A stretch of DNA of 64,000 bases from Desulfobaculum bizertense DSM 18034 (GCF_900167065.1 NZ_FUYA01000001.1:248001-312000); one strand, 5' to 3'; shown: positions 17,315-26,810, numbered from the stretch's first letter. Numbers and translations are program-made. Notes: generated by a model from the sequence alone, not told the origin.

Positions 17315-18703
17315 TTATTCTTCCGGCTTCAGATGCTCTGGCACCTCGACCATGCTAATGAGCAGGGGTTTGAGGAACGACCATTTGATGCCGATGCTGT
17401 ATTCCTCTTCCAGATCACGGATAGCGTCCCAGCAGTTGTGGCAGGGAGCAATAACGAGCTGTGCTCCGGTTGCCAAAATCTGGTCACGCTTGGTCTGAAG
17501 AGCAATGTTTCGCTGCTCGCGGTATCGGCCAACGCCGTTGAAGCCACCGCCACCGCCACAGCAGTAGTTGTACTCCTTGCAGGGCGTCATCTCGGTCAGG
17601 TAGCCCGGCTCGACCATGTACGAAAGAATTTCGCGGGTCGTCTGGGCCAGACCGTAGTTTCTGACGTAGTTGCAGGAGTCCTGCAAGGTGCAGGGAACCT
17701 TGATGCGCTTTGCAGGGTCAATTTTCAGCTTGCCGGTGCGAAGGGCTTCGGCCACCCATTCTACATAGTGCATGTAGGGGCGGGGGGGCTTGCCGTCTTC
17801 GCGACCGGCCCAGTACGGGCCTTCGATAACAGTTGCACGGTGCGCGTGGCCACACTCGGTGCCAATGACACGGTTGGGCTTGAGGCGTTCAATGGCAGAG
17901 TAGACATTCTTGACCTGCATTGTTGCGCCTTCCCAGTCACCGGCAAACATGGTGAGGGAGGTCTGCTCCCAGCCTTCGCTCGGAACGGTCCAGTTTTCAC
18001 CTGCGAGGTGGAAGAGAATAGCAGCTTCAGCAAGATCCTCGGGATAATGCTTTGGCTCACGGGCGTTACATGTGTACATGATGTCCGCGCCTTCCTTGTC
18101 GACGGGGATTGTCAGCCCCGGCCACTCTTCCTCGTATTCTTCGGCCATCCATTCACAGGTCTCGACCCAGTCCACAGTCGTCACGTCCATCTGGGCGTGA
18201 TAGACGCGGTGCATGCCGGAGCCGATCTTGAGTTCCCACGGAACAAAACCCTGAGAAAAGAGCAGGCCTCGAATGTAGCTGTTCATCTGCCCCATATCGA
18301 TGCCGTGGGGGCAGAATTGGGAGCAGCGCGAGCAGCACGTACATTTGGACCACGCAGTCTCCATGCATTCCATCATAAATTCAGTGCTGACGTCACCCTT
18401 CTTTTCAATGAGGGTACGCAGCATGGACTGAATCTTGTAGCTTGGGACCTGCTTGGGGTCACGATCATTGACAAGATAGAGAAAACAGGAATCCGCGCAG
18501 AGTCCACAATGTGCACAGATGTCGAGCCATGTGCGCATCTTGGACTTGCAGGTCTTCTGGATGCGGGACCACAGTGCATCCTTGTCGACCTCAAGAGACT
18601 TCATTTCCTCGTAATATTGGGTGCCTCGGGTGTCAGAGAGCAGGGATTTCAGCTGCTCTTCGGTCTGCACCGGAGTTTTATTGCAAAAGGTACCTTCTGG
18701 CAT
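17315..18703 (-). CDS. hmcF: HmcF, cytoplasmic Fe-S subunit of the Hmc complex
   Basis: 462 residues. Two [4Fe-4S] motifs lie in the N-terminal third: [11 protein letters not shown] (about 62-72) and [14 protein letters not shown] (about 118-131). A CCG domain of heterodisulfide-reductase type is at the C-terminal side: an N-terminal half with GTECGHAH, and a second half with [14 protein letters not shown] (about 386-399) and IAPCHNCWD. It faces the cytoplasm and probably passes electrons between the membrane part and a soluble partner; by family it resembles HdrD/DsrK. It is the last gene of hmcABCDEF, 26 bp after hmcE, and precedes a terminator. Confidence 0.93.
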   Translation of the reverse strand: MPEGTFCNKTPVQTEEQLKSLLSDTRGTQYYEEMKSLEVDKDALWSRIQKTCKSKMRTWLDICAHCGLCADSCFLYLVNDRDPKQVPSYKIQSMLRTLIEKKGDVSTEFMMECMETAWSKCTCCSRCSQFCPHGIDMGQMNSYIRGLLFSQGFVPWELKIGSGMHRVYHAQMDVTTVDWVETCEWMAEEYEEEWPGLTIPVDKEGADIMYTCNAREPKHYPEDLAEAAILFHLAGENWTVPSEGWEQTSLTMFAGDWEGATMQVKNVYSAIERLKPNRVIGTECGHAHRATVIEGPYWAGREDGKPPRPYMHYVEWVAEALRTGKLKIDPAKRIKVPCTLQDSCNYVRNYGLAQTTREILSYMVEPGYLTEMTPCKEYNYCCGGGGGFNGVGRYREQRNIALQTKRDQILATGAQLVIAPCHNCWDAIRDLEEEYSIGIKWSFLKPLLISMVEVPEHLKPEE

Positions 18704-18729
18704 TCTCGTGCTCCTTTGGATCGCTTGTT

Positions 18730-19407
18730 TTACCAGACCTGACCGCGGCCACGTTCACCGCCGCGCTTGATGCCAAAATCCATTCCAAGCTGGGCACGGG
18801 AGCAGAAGAAAAGCACCACGTGGGAGAGCTTGGTAAACGGAATGGCCAGCAGCATGAGATGACCAAAAATCAGGTGAGCAAGCAGCCAGTTTTCATAGCC
18901 GGGAACGTGCATGCGGCACAGAATGCCGGTCACGAAGGGGGCCATGGTAATAAACAGAACCAGATAGTCAGTAAAGGTGCTGAGAATACGAACTTCGGCC
19001 AGCGCAATGCGGCGAAGAATCAGCATGATGCCAGCACCGAGCATGGCGATGGTCAGACCGTCGGCCAGCCAGCCGGGCATGCTTGGCCAGCTGATGCCGA
19101 GCTTCTGGGTCACGATAACGGCGTGTGCTTCCAAAAACAGGGGAACACAGACAATGCCGATATGGAAAATGAAGAACAGCGCCATCATGCCGGGCTTTCT
19201 TCTCCAGCCAAAGGTGCCAAAGGGCAGCAGCCAGTGGTAGATGGATTTCCAGGCCCAGCGAAGACCAAGGCCCATGTGGGCGCGGTAGGCAACGCGGTCG
19301 ACTTTCCAGTCGAGACCTTTGAAGTACCAGATGACCCGGTAAAGGCAGCCCACGATCAGCACCGTGAAGGTGATCCACATCATGGGGCCTGTCAGGAACT
19401 CATACAT
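18730..19407 (-). CDS. hmcE: HmcE, membrane subunit of the Hmc complex
   Basis: 225 residues from ATG 19407, chosen because AAGGAG lies 8 nt upstream; a start 27 nt further up has no ribosome site. Five hydrophobic stretches ([20 protein letters not shown], then [16 protein letters not shown], and others) with histidines suited to haem b (about residues 60, 88, 170), in the manner of respiratory cytochrome b subunits (NarI/DsrM-like). Together with HmcC and HmcD it spans the inner membrane and probably carries electrons between periplasmic HmcA/B and cytoplasmic HmcF. Confidence 0.92.
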   Translation of the reverse strand: MYEFLTGPMMWITFTVLIVGCLYRVIWYFKGLDWKVDRVAYRAHMGLGLRWAWKSIYHWLLPFGTFGWRRKPGMMALFFIFHIGIVCVPLFLEAHAVIVTQKLGISWPSMPGWLADGLTIAMLGAGIMLILRRIALAEVRILSTFTDYLVLFITMAPFVTGILCRMHVPGYENWLLAHLIFGHLMLLAIPFTKLSHVVLFFCSRAQLGMDFGIKRGGERGRGQVW

Positions 19408-19461
19408 TTGAGTGTCTCCTTGACATATCTTCATCGGGTGCGGGGCACCCGATGCGAAACG

Positions 19462-19605
19462 TTAGTATTTCCTCGGTGCCTCGTCGCGACCGGTCAGAAA
19501 GAGCCAGAAGAGCAGGTAAAACACCAGCCCCAGCCCCATGATGGTGTAGGTCCAGCCTTTGGAATACACCATGAAATCATGCAGAGTGTAGAACATCTGT
19601 TCCAT
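19462..19605 (-). CDS. hmcD: HmcD, small membrane subunit
   Basis: 47 residues, translated by hand from CAT 19603-19605 to the stop at 19462. The sequence starts MEQMFYTLHDFMVYSKGW and has one membrane helix (about 20-37, TIMGLGLVFYLLFWLFL) and a charged tail. Its size and place between hmcC and hmcE match HmcD of Desulfovibrio. It is presumably a single-span structural subunit of the complex. The upstream gap of 17 bp after hmcC contains a GGGAGAAAGAC ribosome site. Confidence 0.88.
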   Translation of the reverse strand: MEQMFYTLHDFMVYSKGWTYTIMGLGLVFYLLFWLFLTGRDEAPRKY

Positions 19606-19622
19606 TGTCTTTCTCCCTTGGC

Positions 19623-20792
19623 CTAATGGCCCTTGTATTCAGGGTGTTCGTAGAAGATTGGCATGTGGGTCACGATGAAGCGGTAGACCAAAACACCAAG
19701 CGTCACGACGAACAGGGAAATGCCGATTTCGGACATGGAGGGGAAGTACTTCTGGGAGCTGGGCAGGAACCAGTTGTATGCCACGAGAGAGACATTGAAA
19801 CGGTTCAGTATGATGCCCAGAACGGTCCAGAGAGCGGTGCGGCGGATGAGCGGCAGGTTCTTTTCGCGGGCGCCGATTGCATAGGCAATGCAGGGCATGG
19901 CGACAAAGCCGATCATTTCGATCCACCACCACAGGCCCCAGCCTGTCAGGAGGTAGCTCCACTTGTTTTCTACAGCCAGTGCCAGAATCTTGATGACGAA
20001 GTATCCGGCCATGATCCAGGAGCAGGCCTTGGCAAAACCAAAGGCCACGCCGTTACTCTGGCGCAGGTGGGTTTCGTCCATCAGATGGTGGAACTTTTTG
20101 TGGGCGAGTGTGGACTCAAAGAGAACCATGGACATGCCCGCAAACATGGAGCTGATGAAGAAGAACAGCGGCAGATAGATGGAGTACCAGAGCGGGTGCA
20201 CCTTGCTCGGGGCAATGAGGTACAGCGCGCCAAGGGAGCTCTGATGCATGGTGGAGAGCACCACGCCAAGAATGGTCAGGGGCAGAGTCAGCTTATGCAC
20301 AAAGTGGCGCAGCTTCTTGAGACCCAGCCGTTCAAAGAATGCCGGCGTGGATTCAACAAACAGAACGTTCAGATACAGGAAAACGCAGAGACCCACCTCA
20401 AAGAGCAGGGAAGAGGTTCCGTGCGAGTAGAAGAGGGGGTAGGGCAGACGCCACGGACGACCAAGGTCGAACATGAGGGCGAAAACCACGAGGGCGTATC
20501 CCAGAAACGCGGTGAGCAGTGCGGGGCGCACTGCGCTGTGATAGCGTTTCATGCCAAAGATATAGCAGGCCGCAGAGGTGGTGTAGCCACCAGCAGCAAG
20601 CACAACACCACAGAGCAGGTCAAAACTGATCCAGATGCCCCATGGGTAGTTGTTATCAAGGTTCGTTACGCTGCCAATGCCGCTGTAGAAGCGGGTGCCA
20701 GCAATTACGAGGCCGATGATGACGATGATGCCAGCGATGACATTAAACGGTGTGAGAACCGATTTGCCAGCGCCTTTTGCCTGAGCACCCAT
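19623..20792 (-). CDS. hmcC: HmcC, NrfD/PsrC-type membrane subunit
   Basis: 389 residues with about ten hydrophobic segments, including NVIAGIIVIIGLVIAGTRFY (about 20-39) and YALVVFALMFDLGRPWRLPY (about 98-117). The latter, with the conserved Asp-Leu-Gly-Arg-Pro, is typical of the NrfD/PsrC/DmsC family of quinone-interacting integral subunits. It probably exchanges electrons with menaquinone or simply anchors HmcB. The start abuts the hmcB stop with no gap (CAT at 20790-20792, TAA at 20793-20795), so translation is likely coupled. Confidence 0.93.
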   Translation of the reverse strand: MGAQAKGAGKSVLTPFNVIAGIIVIIGLVIAGTRFYSGIGSVTNLDNNYPWGIWISFDLLCGVVLAAGGYTTSAACYIFGMKRYHSAVRPALLTAFLGYALVVFALMFDLGRPWRLPYPLFYSHGTSSLLFEVGLCVFLYLNVLFVESTPAFFERLGLKKLRHFVHKLTLPLTILGVVLSTMHQSSLGALYLIAPSKVHPLWYSIYLPLFFFISSMFAGMSMVLFESTLAHKKFHHLMDETHLRQSNGVAFGFAKACSWIMAGYFVIKILALAVENKWSYLLTGWGLWWWIEMIGFVAMPCIAYAIGAREKNLPLIRRTALWTVLGIILNRFNVSLVAYNWFLPSSQKYFPSMSEIGISLFVVTLGVLVYRFIVTHMPIFYEHPEYKGH

Positions 20793-21872
20793 TTAGGATT
20801 CCTCCTCGTCTTTCTGGTCCTGAGCCTGTTCCTTGTCTTTTTCGGCCAGGGCTTCTTCAACAGCCTTTTTCACTTCGACTTCGATTTTGCGCTTGTGGGC
20901 AACTTCGGCATTCCCAAGCTGCTTTTTCAGCTCGGCTTCTGCCTTTTCTGCTGCCTGCGCCAAAGCGGAGGAAACGGCCTCGTTCTGTTCTTCCTCTGCA
21001 ATCTTGTCGCGACGCTTGTTCATTGCGTACACGCCAGTGAGGAGAACGGGCCACAGGCCTGTGACCATCGGAACCAGTGCCAGTGCGCCAGAGGTCAGCT
21101 CTGGAGCGCTGGTGACGCCAAGGTCTTCGCGCATGCCGATTTCACTGAACGGTGCGCCGGAGATGTAGAGCCAGTTGGTGCCACCCATTTCGGTTTCACC
21201 ATAAATGTGGTCCACATAGCGGTCCGGGTACTGTTCAATGCGTTTTCTGGCGAGCTTGATGAGGTCTTCGCGTTTGCCAAAAGTCAGGGCCTGCTTGGGG
21301 CATGCTTCGACGCAGCCGGGCAGTTTGCCTTCCTTGAGGCGCGGATGACACATGGTGCACTTCATGACCCGGGGGGTCAGTGGCTCGTCATACTCGTATG
21401 CGGGGACATTGAAGGGGCAGGCAATCATGCAGTAGCGGCAGCCAACGCAGAGGGACGCGTCATAGACGACAGCGCCTTCTGGTGTCTTTTTGAATGCCTT
21501 GACAAAGCAGGCAGAAGCACAGGCGGGTTCCTTACAGTGCATGCACTGGAGTTTGCGGAAAACCGGATGCTCCAAGCCCTTGGGCTGATATTTGTTCACC
21601 ACGGTCAGGGTCTTTTCCGTGGGGCGGCGCTCGGTATCAAGCACCTTGAGGTCAGAAAATGGCTGCTCGGGAGCAGGCATGTTGTTGACCGTGTTGCACG
21701 CTTCTTCGCATTTGCGGCAGCCGATGCACTCGGTGGCGTCAAAGAGCACACCAAGGCTGTCGGGGTAGCCTTCAAAGTGGATGTTTCCTGCGGCGTGGGC
21801 GGAATCTGCCAGTGTGACCGTGAGGCCAGCGGCACCAACCATGCCCAGGAATTTTCTGCGATCAATAGCCAT
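20793..21872 (-). CDS. hmcB: HmcB, Tat-exported ferredoxin-like subunit
   Basis: 359 residues. The N-terminus has a twin-arginine signal (DRRKFLG at 4-10, then a hydrophobic stretch to about 28). Four Cys clusters follow: [11 protein letters not shown] (49-59), [26 protein letters not shown] and [20 protein letters not shown], as in four-cluster DmsB/NrfC-type subunits. A single hydrophobic segment at about 250-272 anchors it, and a charged coiled-coil tail (about 285-359, rich in Glu and Lys) follows. It passes electrons between HmcA and the membrane part on the periplasmic side. Confidence 0.93.
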   Translation of the reverse strand: MAIDRRKFLGMVGAAGLTVTLADSAHAAGNIHFEGYPDSLGVLFDATECIGCRKCEEACNTVNNMPAPEQPFSDLKVLDTERRPTEKTLTVVNKYQPKGLEHPVFRKLQCMHCKEPACASACFVKAFKKTPEGAVVYDASLCVGCRYCMIACPFNVPAYEYDEPLTPRVMKCTMCHPRLKEGKLPGCVEACPKQALTFGKREDLIKLARKRIEQYPDRYVDHIYGETEMGGTNWLYISGAPFSEIGMREDLGVTSAPELTSGALALVPMVTGLWPVLLTGVYAMNKRRDKIAEEEQNEAVSSALAQAAEKAEAELKKQLGNAEVAHKRKIEVEVKKAVEEALAEKDKEQAQDQKDEEES

Positions 21873-21899
21873 GTGAATACCTCGTCTCGACTCCGGGTC

Positions 21900-23516
21900 T
21901 TACTTGTTGCGTTCCGTGTGACAGTCGGCGCAGGCGGTTGCCTGAGGCTTCTGAATGTCCATTGCCTCGTGGCAGCCGATGCACTGGCGGTGGTACGCAG
22001 CCTTCAGCCCCGGCTTTGCAGAGGCGGAATTGTTGACAGCGTCCTTGTGGCAGCTTGCGCAGCGGGGGGGATTCAGGGATGCCGGGCTATTGTGATGGCA
22101 GCCCTGGCAGAAGGTTCCCTTTTCCGTGTGGAACACATTGGCCAGCTCGCTTCCTTCGATGCCCTTGAGCATGGAGGCGACAATCTTGCGGTGGGGGAAC
22201 TGGGCAGCGTTGTACTGGTCAGCCAGAACGTCGATGCTCACGGTTTCCGGGATGTCCTTGAGATCATAGGTGCCGCCGCTTTGCTCACGTGTGGCGATTT
22301 CCTGCTGCATGGCAGCCTTCTTTTCAGCCTTGGGCATTTTGAGCATGGCGCCAGCTTTTTTGGTGTCCTGCTCGTGGCAGGTGGCACAGTTCTGCTCTGA
22401 AGCAGCCTTGTTCTCAGGAATCATGGAGTGACATCCCGCACACTGCTTCTGCTTTTTCTGCTGGTTGTGGCAACCAACGCAGCTTGCAGAAGAGGTCTTG
22501 GAGTGCATGGCCTGGTCCAGAGTCACAAATCCGCCTTCCTTGTTGCCCTTTTCTGTGTGGCAGGTCTTTGAGCAGGATTCGATTTTCTCGTGGTGGCAGG
22601 TGCGGCAGTCTTTGACGACCATTTCGTGGGCCTTGTGGTTAAAGACCACAGCGCCCATGCCTGCTTCTGCTTTTTTGCCGGGGGCAGTGAGCAGAATGGC
22701 ATCGTCCTGACCGCGCATCAGGCGGGGAGTCGGAGTCTTTGCCGTTTTTGCCTTGCGTGTGTCCTGAATGGCTTTGTCGTGGCAGCCTTCACAGGTCACA
22801 GGGCCGGTCGCAAGTTTCTGTTCCTGCTTCTCAAGGTGGCAGCTTACACATGCGGTGTGTGAAGCCTGCTGCATGGACACAGTTTTGTCCTGAGCAGTGT
22901 CCTTGTGGCAGTAACGGCAGGAGCCTTCCTCGCCCTTGGCGTAAACGAGCTTGTCCTGCTTTTTGTCGTAGACATGGTGGCAGGAACTACAGTTCTCTTT
23001 TTCGCCGCTGGCGGCAGGAATGGCTTTGGAGTTGACGTGCGTCGCGTGAAGCTTCAGGTCAAATCCGGCAGAAACACGGCCGGACTGGGCTGGAGCATCG
23101 CGGTGACAGCTTCGGCAGGAGGCTTCGGTCGGTCCGGTGGATTCACCGGCAGAAGCACGCTCGGAGTGGCAGGTGATACAGTTCTTGTGGAACTGCTCTT
23201 TGGCGTCGTTTTTGTTCGCGCCATCAGTGCCCTTAAAAGTTGTGGACAGGAGGCCTTTCTCATTCTTCACGTGGCAGGTGGAGCAGTCTTTGCCCTGCTG
23301 CGCCAGTGCCTTGGTGTGTGTGTCGTGAAAGAATGGGACAGCCTTTTCATCCAGTTTTCCAAAGGAAGACAGTGTGTCGATGACCAGCATTCCGGCCCGC
23401 GAATCCTTTGGTGTCGCCTGTTTGGAGACTGCGCTTGCCTCAATGCCAGTTAAGCTTATGGCAGAGAGTACAACAACAGCCAGCGCCCAGTGCAACAGGG
23501 TTCTTCCCTTCATCAT
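21900..23516 (-). CDS. hmcA: HmcA, 16-haem high-molecular-weight cytochrome c
   Basis: 538 residues from ATG 23516, chosen because GAGGGG lies 6 nt upstream. A Sec signal peptide (MKGRTLLHWALAVVVL, to about residue 28) sends it to the periplasm. I count 16 haem c attachment motifs: 15 are CxxCH and one is CSKTCH, with three residues between the cysteines, about two thirds along the chain. Many extra His residues supply distal ligands. It receives electrons from periplasmic hydrogenases through cytochrome c3 and feeds the Hmc membrane complex. First gene of the operon, preceded by an unusually long leader region. Confidence 0.95.
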   Translation of the reverse strand: MMKGRTLLHWALAVVVLSAISLTGIEASAVSKQATPKDSRAGMLVIDTLSSFGKLDEKAVPFFHDTHTKALAQQGKDCSTCHVKNEKGLLSTTFKGTDGANKNDAKEQFHKNCITCHSERASAGESTGPTEASCRSCHRDAPAQSGRVSAGFDLKLHATHVNSKAIPAASGEKENCSSCHHVYDKKQDKLVYAKGEEGSCRYCHKDTAQDKTVSMQQASHTACVSCHLEKQEQKLATGPVTCEGCHDKAIQDTRKAKTAKTPTPRLMRGQDDAILLTAPGKKAEAGMGAVVFNHKAHEMVVKDCRTCHHEKIESCSKTCHTEKGNKEGGFVTLDQAMHSKTSSASCVGCHNQQKKQKQCAGCHSMIPENKAASEQNCATCHEQDTKKAGAMLKMPKAEKKAAMQQEIATREQSGGTYDLKDIPETVSIDVLADQYNAAQFPHRKIVASMLKGIEGSELANVFHTEKGTFCQGCHHNSPASLNPPRCASCHKDAVNNSASAKPGLKAAYHRQCIGCHEAMDIQKPQATACADCHTERNK

Positions 23517-23787
23517 GGTTTGCCCCTCATCAAAATGGCAGACGTATGTACGGATGACCACGGCTGAACGTTAGAGAATCTGTGGGCGCGACGTGCGGCC
23601 GTCGCGCCAGACCAAACACGGTAAGTTCCTTTTTTCTCACCGGGAAATGAGGGCAAAAAGGAGCTTGAATAACAGGACCAGAGGCCCAAAAGCACGCGGA
23701 AAAACAGGAAAAAAGATGCAGTGCAATTTCCTGAAATGTGCTTTTATTTCAAGCAGTTATACTGCTTCTACTGTTAATAATACTAGA

Positions 23788-23816
23788 AAGGTATAGAATG
23801 AATCTATACCCGTCAA
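23788..23816 (-). promoter_or_regulatory. Proximal hmc promoter candidate with operator-like inverted repeat
   Basis: On the minus strand TTGACG (-35) is 17 nt from TACCTT (-10 position). Between and over them lies a perfect inverted repeat GGTATAGA / TCTATACC (23790-23810, 5-nt centre), a likely operator. The start of hmcA is about 270 nt downstream. 28 of 36 positions match the distal copy. Confidence 0.5.
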
Positions 23817-24367
23817 GTAGGGTAAAGGAAATCAAGCTGTGGAAAACACAGATTTTTTTGGCTGATTTTGGGGAGGGGCAATTGTGAGTATTTTGTCAGA
23901 AAAAGGACGAAGAAATTGTCGGCGGAACGACATAATTCCTACTGTTTTGGAAGGAAATAAGGAGGGGATTTTTTGGAGGAACAGGCCCTTGGAGGAAAGT
24001 CTTTGACCACGGGCGATACGGCTCGCACAAGAGGGGGAAAACACCTCTTCCGAGCTTGTGGAAAACTTGAGAATAAGCATGTGGAAAACTTTTTTTCAAA
24101 AAAGCGGAGGCCGATTTTGCGTCTGCTGCAAAATCACAAGCGTCCTGCTTCCATGAGCAAAAGATTTTTCTTGGCCTGACCGGGTCGAGGAGCATGCAGG
24201 GTAGATGGCATGTCGACCAGTGAAAGAGGTCAGGTCGTCTGTGTGACTGTGGGGTTGTGGCCAAATGCGCCGGGGCATGGCGCAAAGGGAAGAATGTGGT
24301 CTGGCCTTTTCCTTGTCAGCACAGGGGATTCACTGCATTCCGCATTAAACAATGAATTCGTACTAAA

Positions 24368-24396
24368 AAGGTATGGTATCAATGCTCACCCGTCAA
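24368..24396 (-). promoter_or_regulatory. Distal hmc promoter candidate, near-copy of the proximal one
   Basis: Same geometry on the minus strand: TTGACG, 17-nt spacer, TACCTT, followed by the shared TTTTAGTA-type tail. The inverted repeat seen in the proximal copy is degraded here (GGTATGG versus GCTCACC). It lies 56 bp after the histidine-kinase stop and about 850 nt upstream of hmcA. Confidence 0.45.
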
Positions 24397-24452
24397 TAGG
24401 TATTTGAAATAAAAAAGATTGGGTGTGTTTATAGGGAGTTATCTTGATCTTT

Positions 24453-26744
24453 TTAGTCCGGTTTGCCCTGTGGGGCGAGTGCTGAGGCAGGAAAAACAAG
24501 GGTAAAGCGTGCTCCCATGTCTGGACGCGTGCTGTTGGCGGCCTCAATTGTTCCGCCAAAGCTTTGCATAAGGCTGTAGCTGATGGACAGGCCAAGACCA
24601 GTGCCTTTGCCCACGTCTTTTGTGGTAAAAAACGGTTCAAAAAGACGTGAGGCTATTGCTGGCGGAAAGCCTGTCCCACTGTCTTCTATGGAGAAAAGAA
24701 CGCGCCCAGTATTGACGCTGCTCGACAGGATTATGCGGCTGGGAGCATCTGCTTCCTGCTCGCGACGGCTGTTGACGGCATCTCTGGCGTTCAAGATCAG
24801 GTTGATGAAGATTTGTTCCAGACGGTTGGCTCTGGCCATGACTTGCGGAAGATCGGGGGCAAGCTGCCACTGTGTTTCAAAACCGTGGGCGGTGAGCTGG
24901 CGGTCAAACATGGCGTAGGCGCGCTGGAGGACCGTGTTGCCGTCAACGGCTTCCATTTCGCTTGAACCGGGTTTGCGGCCAAATTCGCGCAGGTGAGTGA
25001 TGATGTCTGTCGCGCGTTCAACGTTATGGGAGATGCCTTCATAGAGTTCTCGCAAAAGCTCGGGTTCCAGCGCGGCATTTTTTTCGACCCGGCGACGCAT
25101 GAGTCCCCCGATGGTCTGGATAACGGTAAGTGGCTGGTTCAGCTCATGGGCAACGCCTGTTGCCATCTCACCGAGTGTGGTCATTTTGCTGGCCTGAATG
25201 AGCTGCTGTTCCGTTTCGAGGCGGGTTGTGATGTCTCTGGTGATGACCAGCAGCACCGGGCGGCCATCTGATAGAGATGGGGAGGCCATGATGTCTAGAC
25301 TGCGGATTTCTCCATCATCGCGCTGATGCTGCACCTGATGGATTGGCTCCAGCATTCTGAGGCGGCGTCCCAGCTCTTCGGGGGAGGCGTGAACAAAAAG
25401 CTCCAGAAAAGAGCTGCCTGCAAGCTGCTCTGCGTGGCGGCCATACACACTGAAAATGGCTTGATTGCCATCCTGAATTTCCAGACTTTCGGCATCCAGC
25501 ACAAAGACCGGATTGGGAATATGGTTGAAAATGTCGTGATATTTCTTTTCGGACAAGGCCAGCTTTTTTTCCAGCTCCCGGCGGGCGCTGATGTTGAGGC
25601 ACATCTCCAGCGCAGCGTATATCTCTCCGTCTTCATTTCGCAGAGGCTGGGTGCTTACAATCCAGTGCGCGGGTGAACCGTCAGAGTGAATTCCGGATTC
25701 TTCGCTGGAATGGGACTGCCCATCCTGAAAGGTTTTTTCCACGGGGCAGTTCTGGCATTTCTTTTCGCGCCCTTTCCATGTTTTGAAGCAGTGTTCTCCA
25801 ACGACCGGGCAAAAGTGCTCGGCGAATTCGTCGTTGTAATCCAGAATGCGAAAATTGCGGTCAACAACAGTAATCAGGCAGGGAACATTGTTGAAAAAAT
25901 TGCGGTAGAGATTGCGCTGGGCGTTGAGCTCCTGCTGTTTGGTGCTGATGTCCTTGCCCATCTGGTTGAGGGCGATGACCAGCTCTCCCATTTCATCGTC
26001 AGGGTCAACGCGGTCAAGAGGGATGCTTTTCCCGGCAGCGAGAAGCCGGGTGCCAGCGATGAGTCGTCGAAGAGGCTCTTTGACAAGGCCAAGCACCAGA
26101 AGAATCATAATCCATGAGGTACTCAAAAAGGCAAAGGCGGCCATGCCAAGGGTATTGCGCTCAAACTTGGCAGAAGCGGCGTCGCTTGTTGCGAGGGACA
26201 CTGTCATGTCGAGCGCGCCAAGAATGCGTGTGTCTGGGCTGTGGGCGTGGCAGGGCGGTCCGGAACAGCTCGCTTCATTGAAAATTGGTGTCAGGATATG
26301 AATACGGCGAATCCCATCGTCGGCTGTGCTGAGCCGGGAGCGGGCTGTAAGGTCCAGAGTCCGCAGGGGTGGCTCTGCACGGTGGCAGGGGGCACAGGCT
26401 GGAGCGCTGTTTTTGACCACGGTCTGTTCTTCACTGGGGGTGCTGGAGTATTGAATTATGCCGCTATGATCGAAAATTTTGACGGATTCAACGCTTCGCT
26501 GACGGCTGGTGTTGCGGACAATTTGCCGGATGTCGTCGCGGGAGTTGTGGAGCATGGCATAGTGCAGGGCAAGGCGTGTGGTATCGGAGAGGCGGTCTGT
26601 ACTTTCTATGACTGACTGGAGACTGTGTTCCCTTTGGAAGCGGATGCTCATAAAGGCCCATGCTGCGACACAGCAAAAGAGGGTCAGACCAACCGCGAGG
26701 ATGATTTTTCCGGGAAGGCTGTGCAGTCTGTGTTGCAGTTTCAT
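24453..26744 (-). CDS. Membrane sensor histidine kinase with periplasmic c-type haem motifs
   Basis: 763 residues. Membrane helices at about 13-34 and 198-222 frame a periplasmic domain with CAPCH (117-121) and CSGPPCH (160-166). These fit CxxCH and Cx4CH haem c attachment sites; both spacings occur in Desulfovibrio cytochromes c3. HAMP (about 222-275), PAS (about 280-390) with C319, C330, C333 in the C-x10-C-x2-C-P pattern, second PAS (about 400-510), HisKA with His533 (GVAHELNQPL) and HATPase (NLILNARDAV, EDSGTGFP, GTGLGLSIS) follow. It probably reads periplasmic redox state through haem. It has no adjacent response regulator with an output domain; hmcA lies downstream on the same strand and two receivers are 8 kb further on. 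Confidence 0.85.
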   Translation of the reverse strand: MKLQHRLHSLPGKIILAVGLTLFCCVAAWAFMSIRFQREHSLQSVIESTDRLSDTTRLALHYAMLHNSRDDIRQIVRNTSRQRSVESVKIFDHSGIIQYSSTPSEEQTVVKNSAPACAPCHRAEPPLRTLDLTARSRLSTADDGIRRIHILTPIFNEASCSGPPCHAHSPDTRILGALDMTVSLATSDAASAKFERNTLGMAAFAFLSTSWIMILLVLGLVKEPLRRLIAGTRLLAAGKSIPLDRVDPDDEMGELVIALNQMGKDISTKQQELNAQRNLYRNFFNNVPCLITVVDRNFRILDYNDEFAEHFCPVVGEHCFKTWKGREKKCQNCPVEKTFQDGQSHSSEESGIHSDGSPAHWIVSTQPLRNEDGEIYAALEMCLNISARRELEKKLALSEKKYHDIFNHIPNPVFVLDAESLEIQDGNQAIFSVYGRHAEQLAGSSFLELFVHASPEELGRRLRMLEPIHQVQHQRDDGEIRSLDIMASPSLSDGRPVLLVITRDITTRLETEQQLIQASKMTTLGEMATGVAHELNQPLTVIQTIGGLMRRRVEKNAALEPELLRELYEGISHNVERATDIITHLREFGRKPGSSEMEAVDGNTVLQRAYAMFDRQLTAHGFETQWQLAPDLPQVMARANRLEQIFINLILNARDAVNSRREQEADAPSRIILSSSVNTGRVLFSIEDSGTGFPPAIASRLFEPFFTTKDVGKGTGLGLSISYSLMQSFGGTIEAANSTRPDMGARFTLVFPASALAPQGKPD

Positions 26745-26810
26745 GGTGGCTCCTGTGCTTTGGGTTCTTTATTTTCATAGCGGGGAGCTGTGAGTCTGAC
26801 AAGCAGGCGT

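Larger units (their letters stand above)
23517..24452. other. Long gene-free control region upstream of hmcA
   Basis: No credible gene in about 935 bp. It holds two promoter-like elements (listed separately) and three TGTGGAAAAC words (about 23838, 24056 and 24079). Around 24028-24062 a stem CACAAG / CTTGTG encloses AGAGG / CCTCT, so part of a transcript from the distal promoter could fold. A second AT-rich tract lies at 23740-23830. The short open frames here have no ribosome sites or protein-like composition. Confidence 0.6.

Noticed and set aside
16970-22400. Very long plus-strand frames opposite the hmc genes
   Set aside because: The minus strand encodes complete HmcA-F proteins; the opposite frames lack domains and ribosome sites.
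23838-24090. Chromosomal origin from TGTGGAAAAC words resembling DnaA boxes
   Set aside because: The words differ from the DnaA consensus (TGTGGATAA) at one place, only three occur, and no dnaA, dnaN or AT-rich unwinding array is adjacent.
23832-24285. Two minus-strand open frames in the hmc leader
   Set aside because: No ribosome sites, protein-unlike composition, and they overlap the structured control region.
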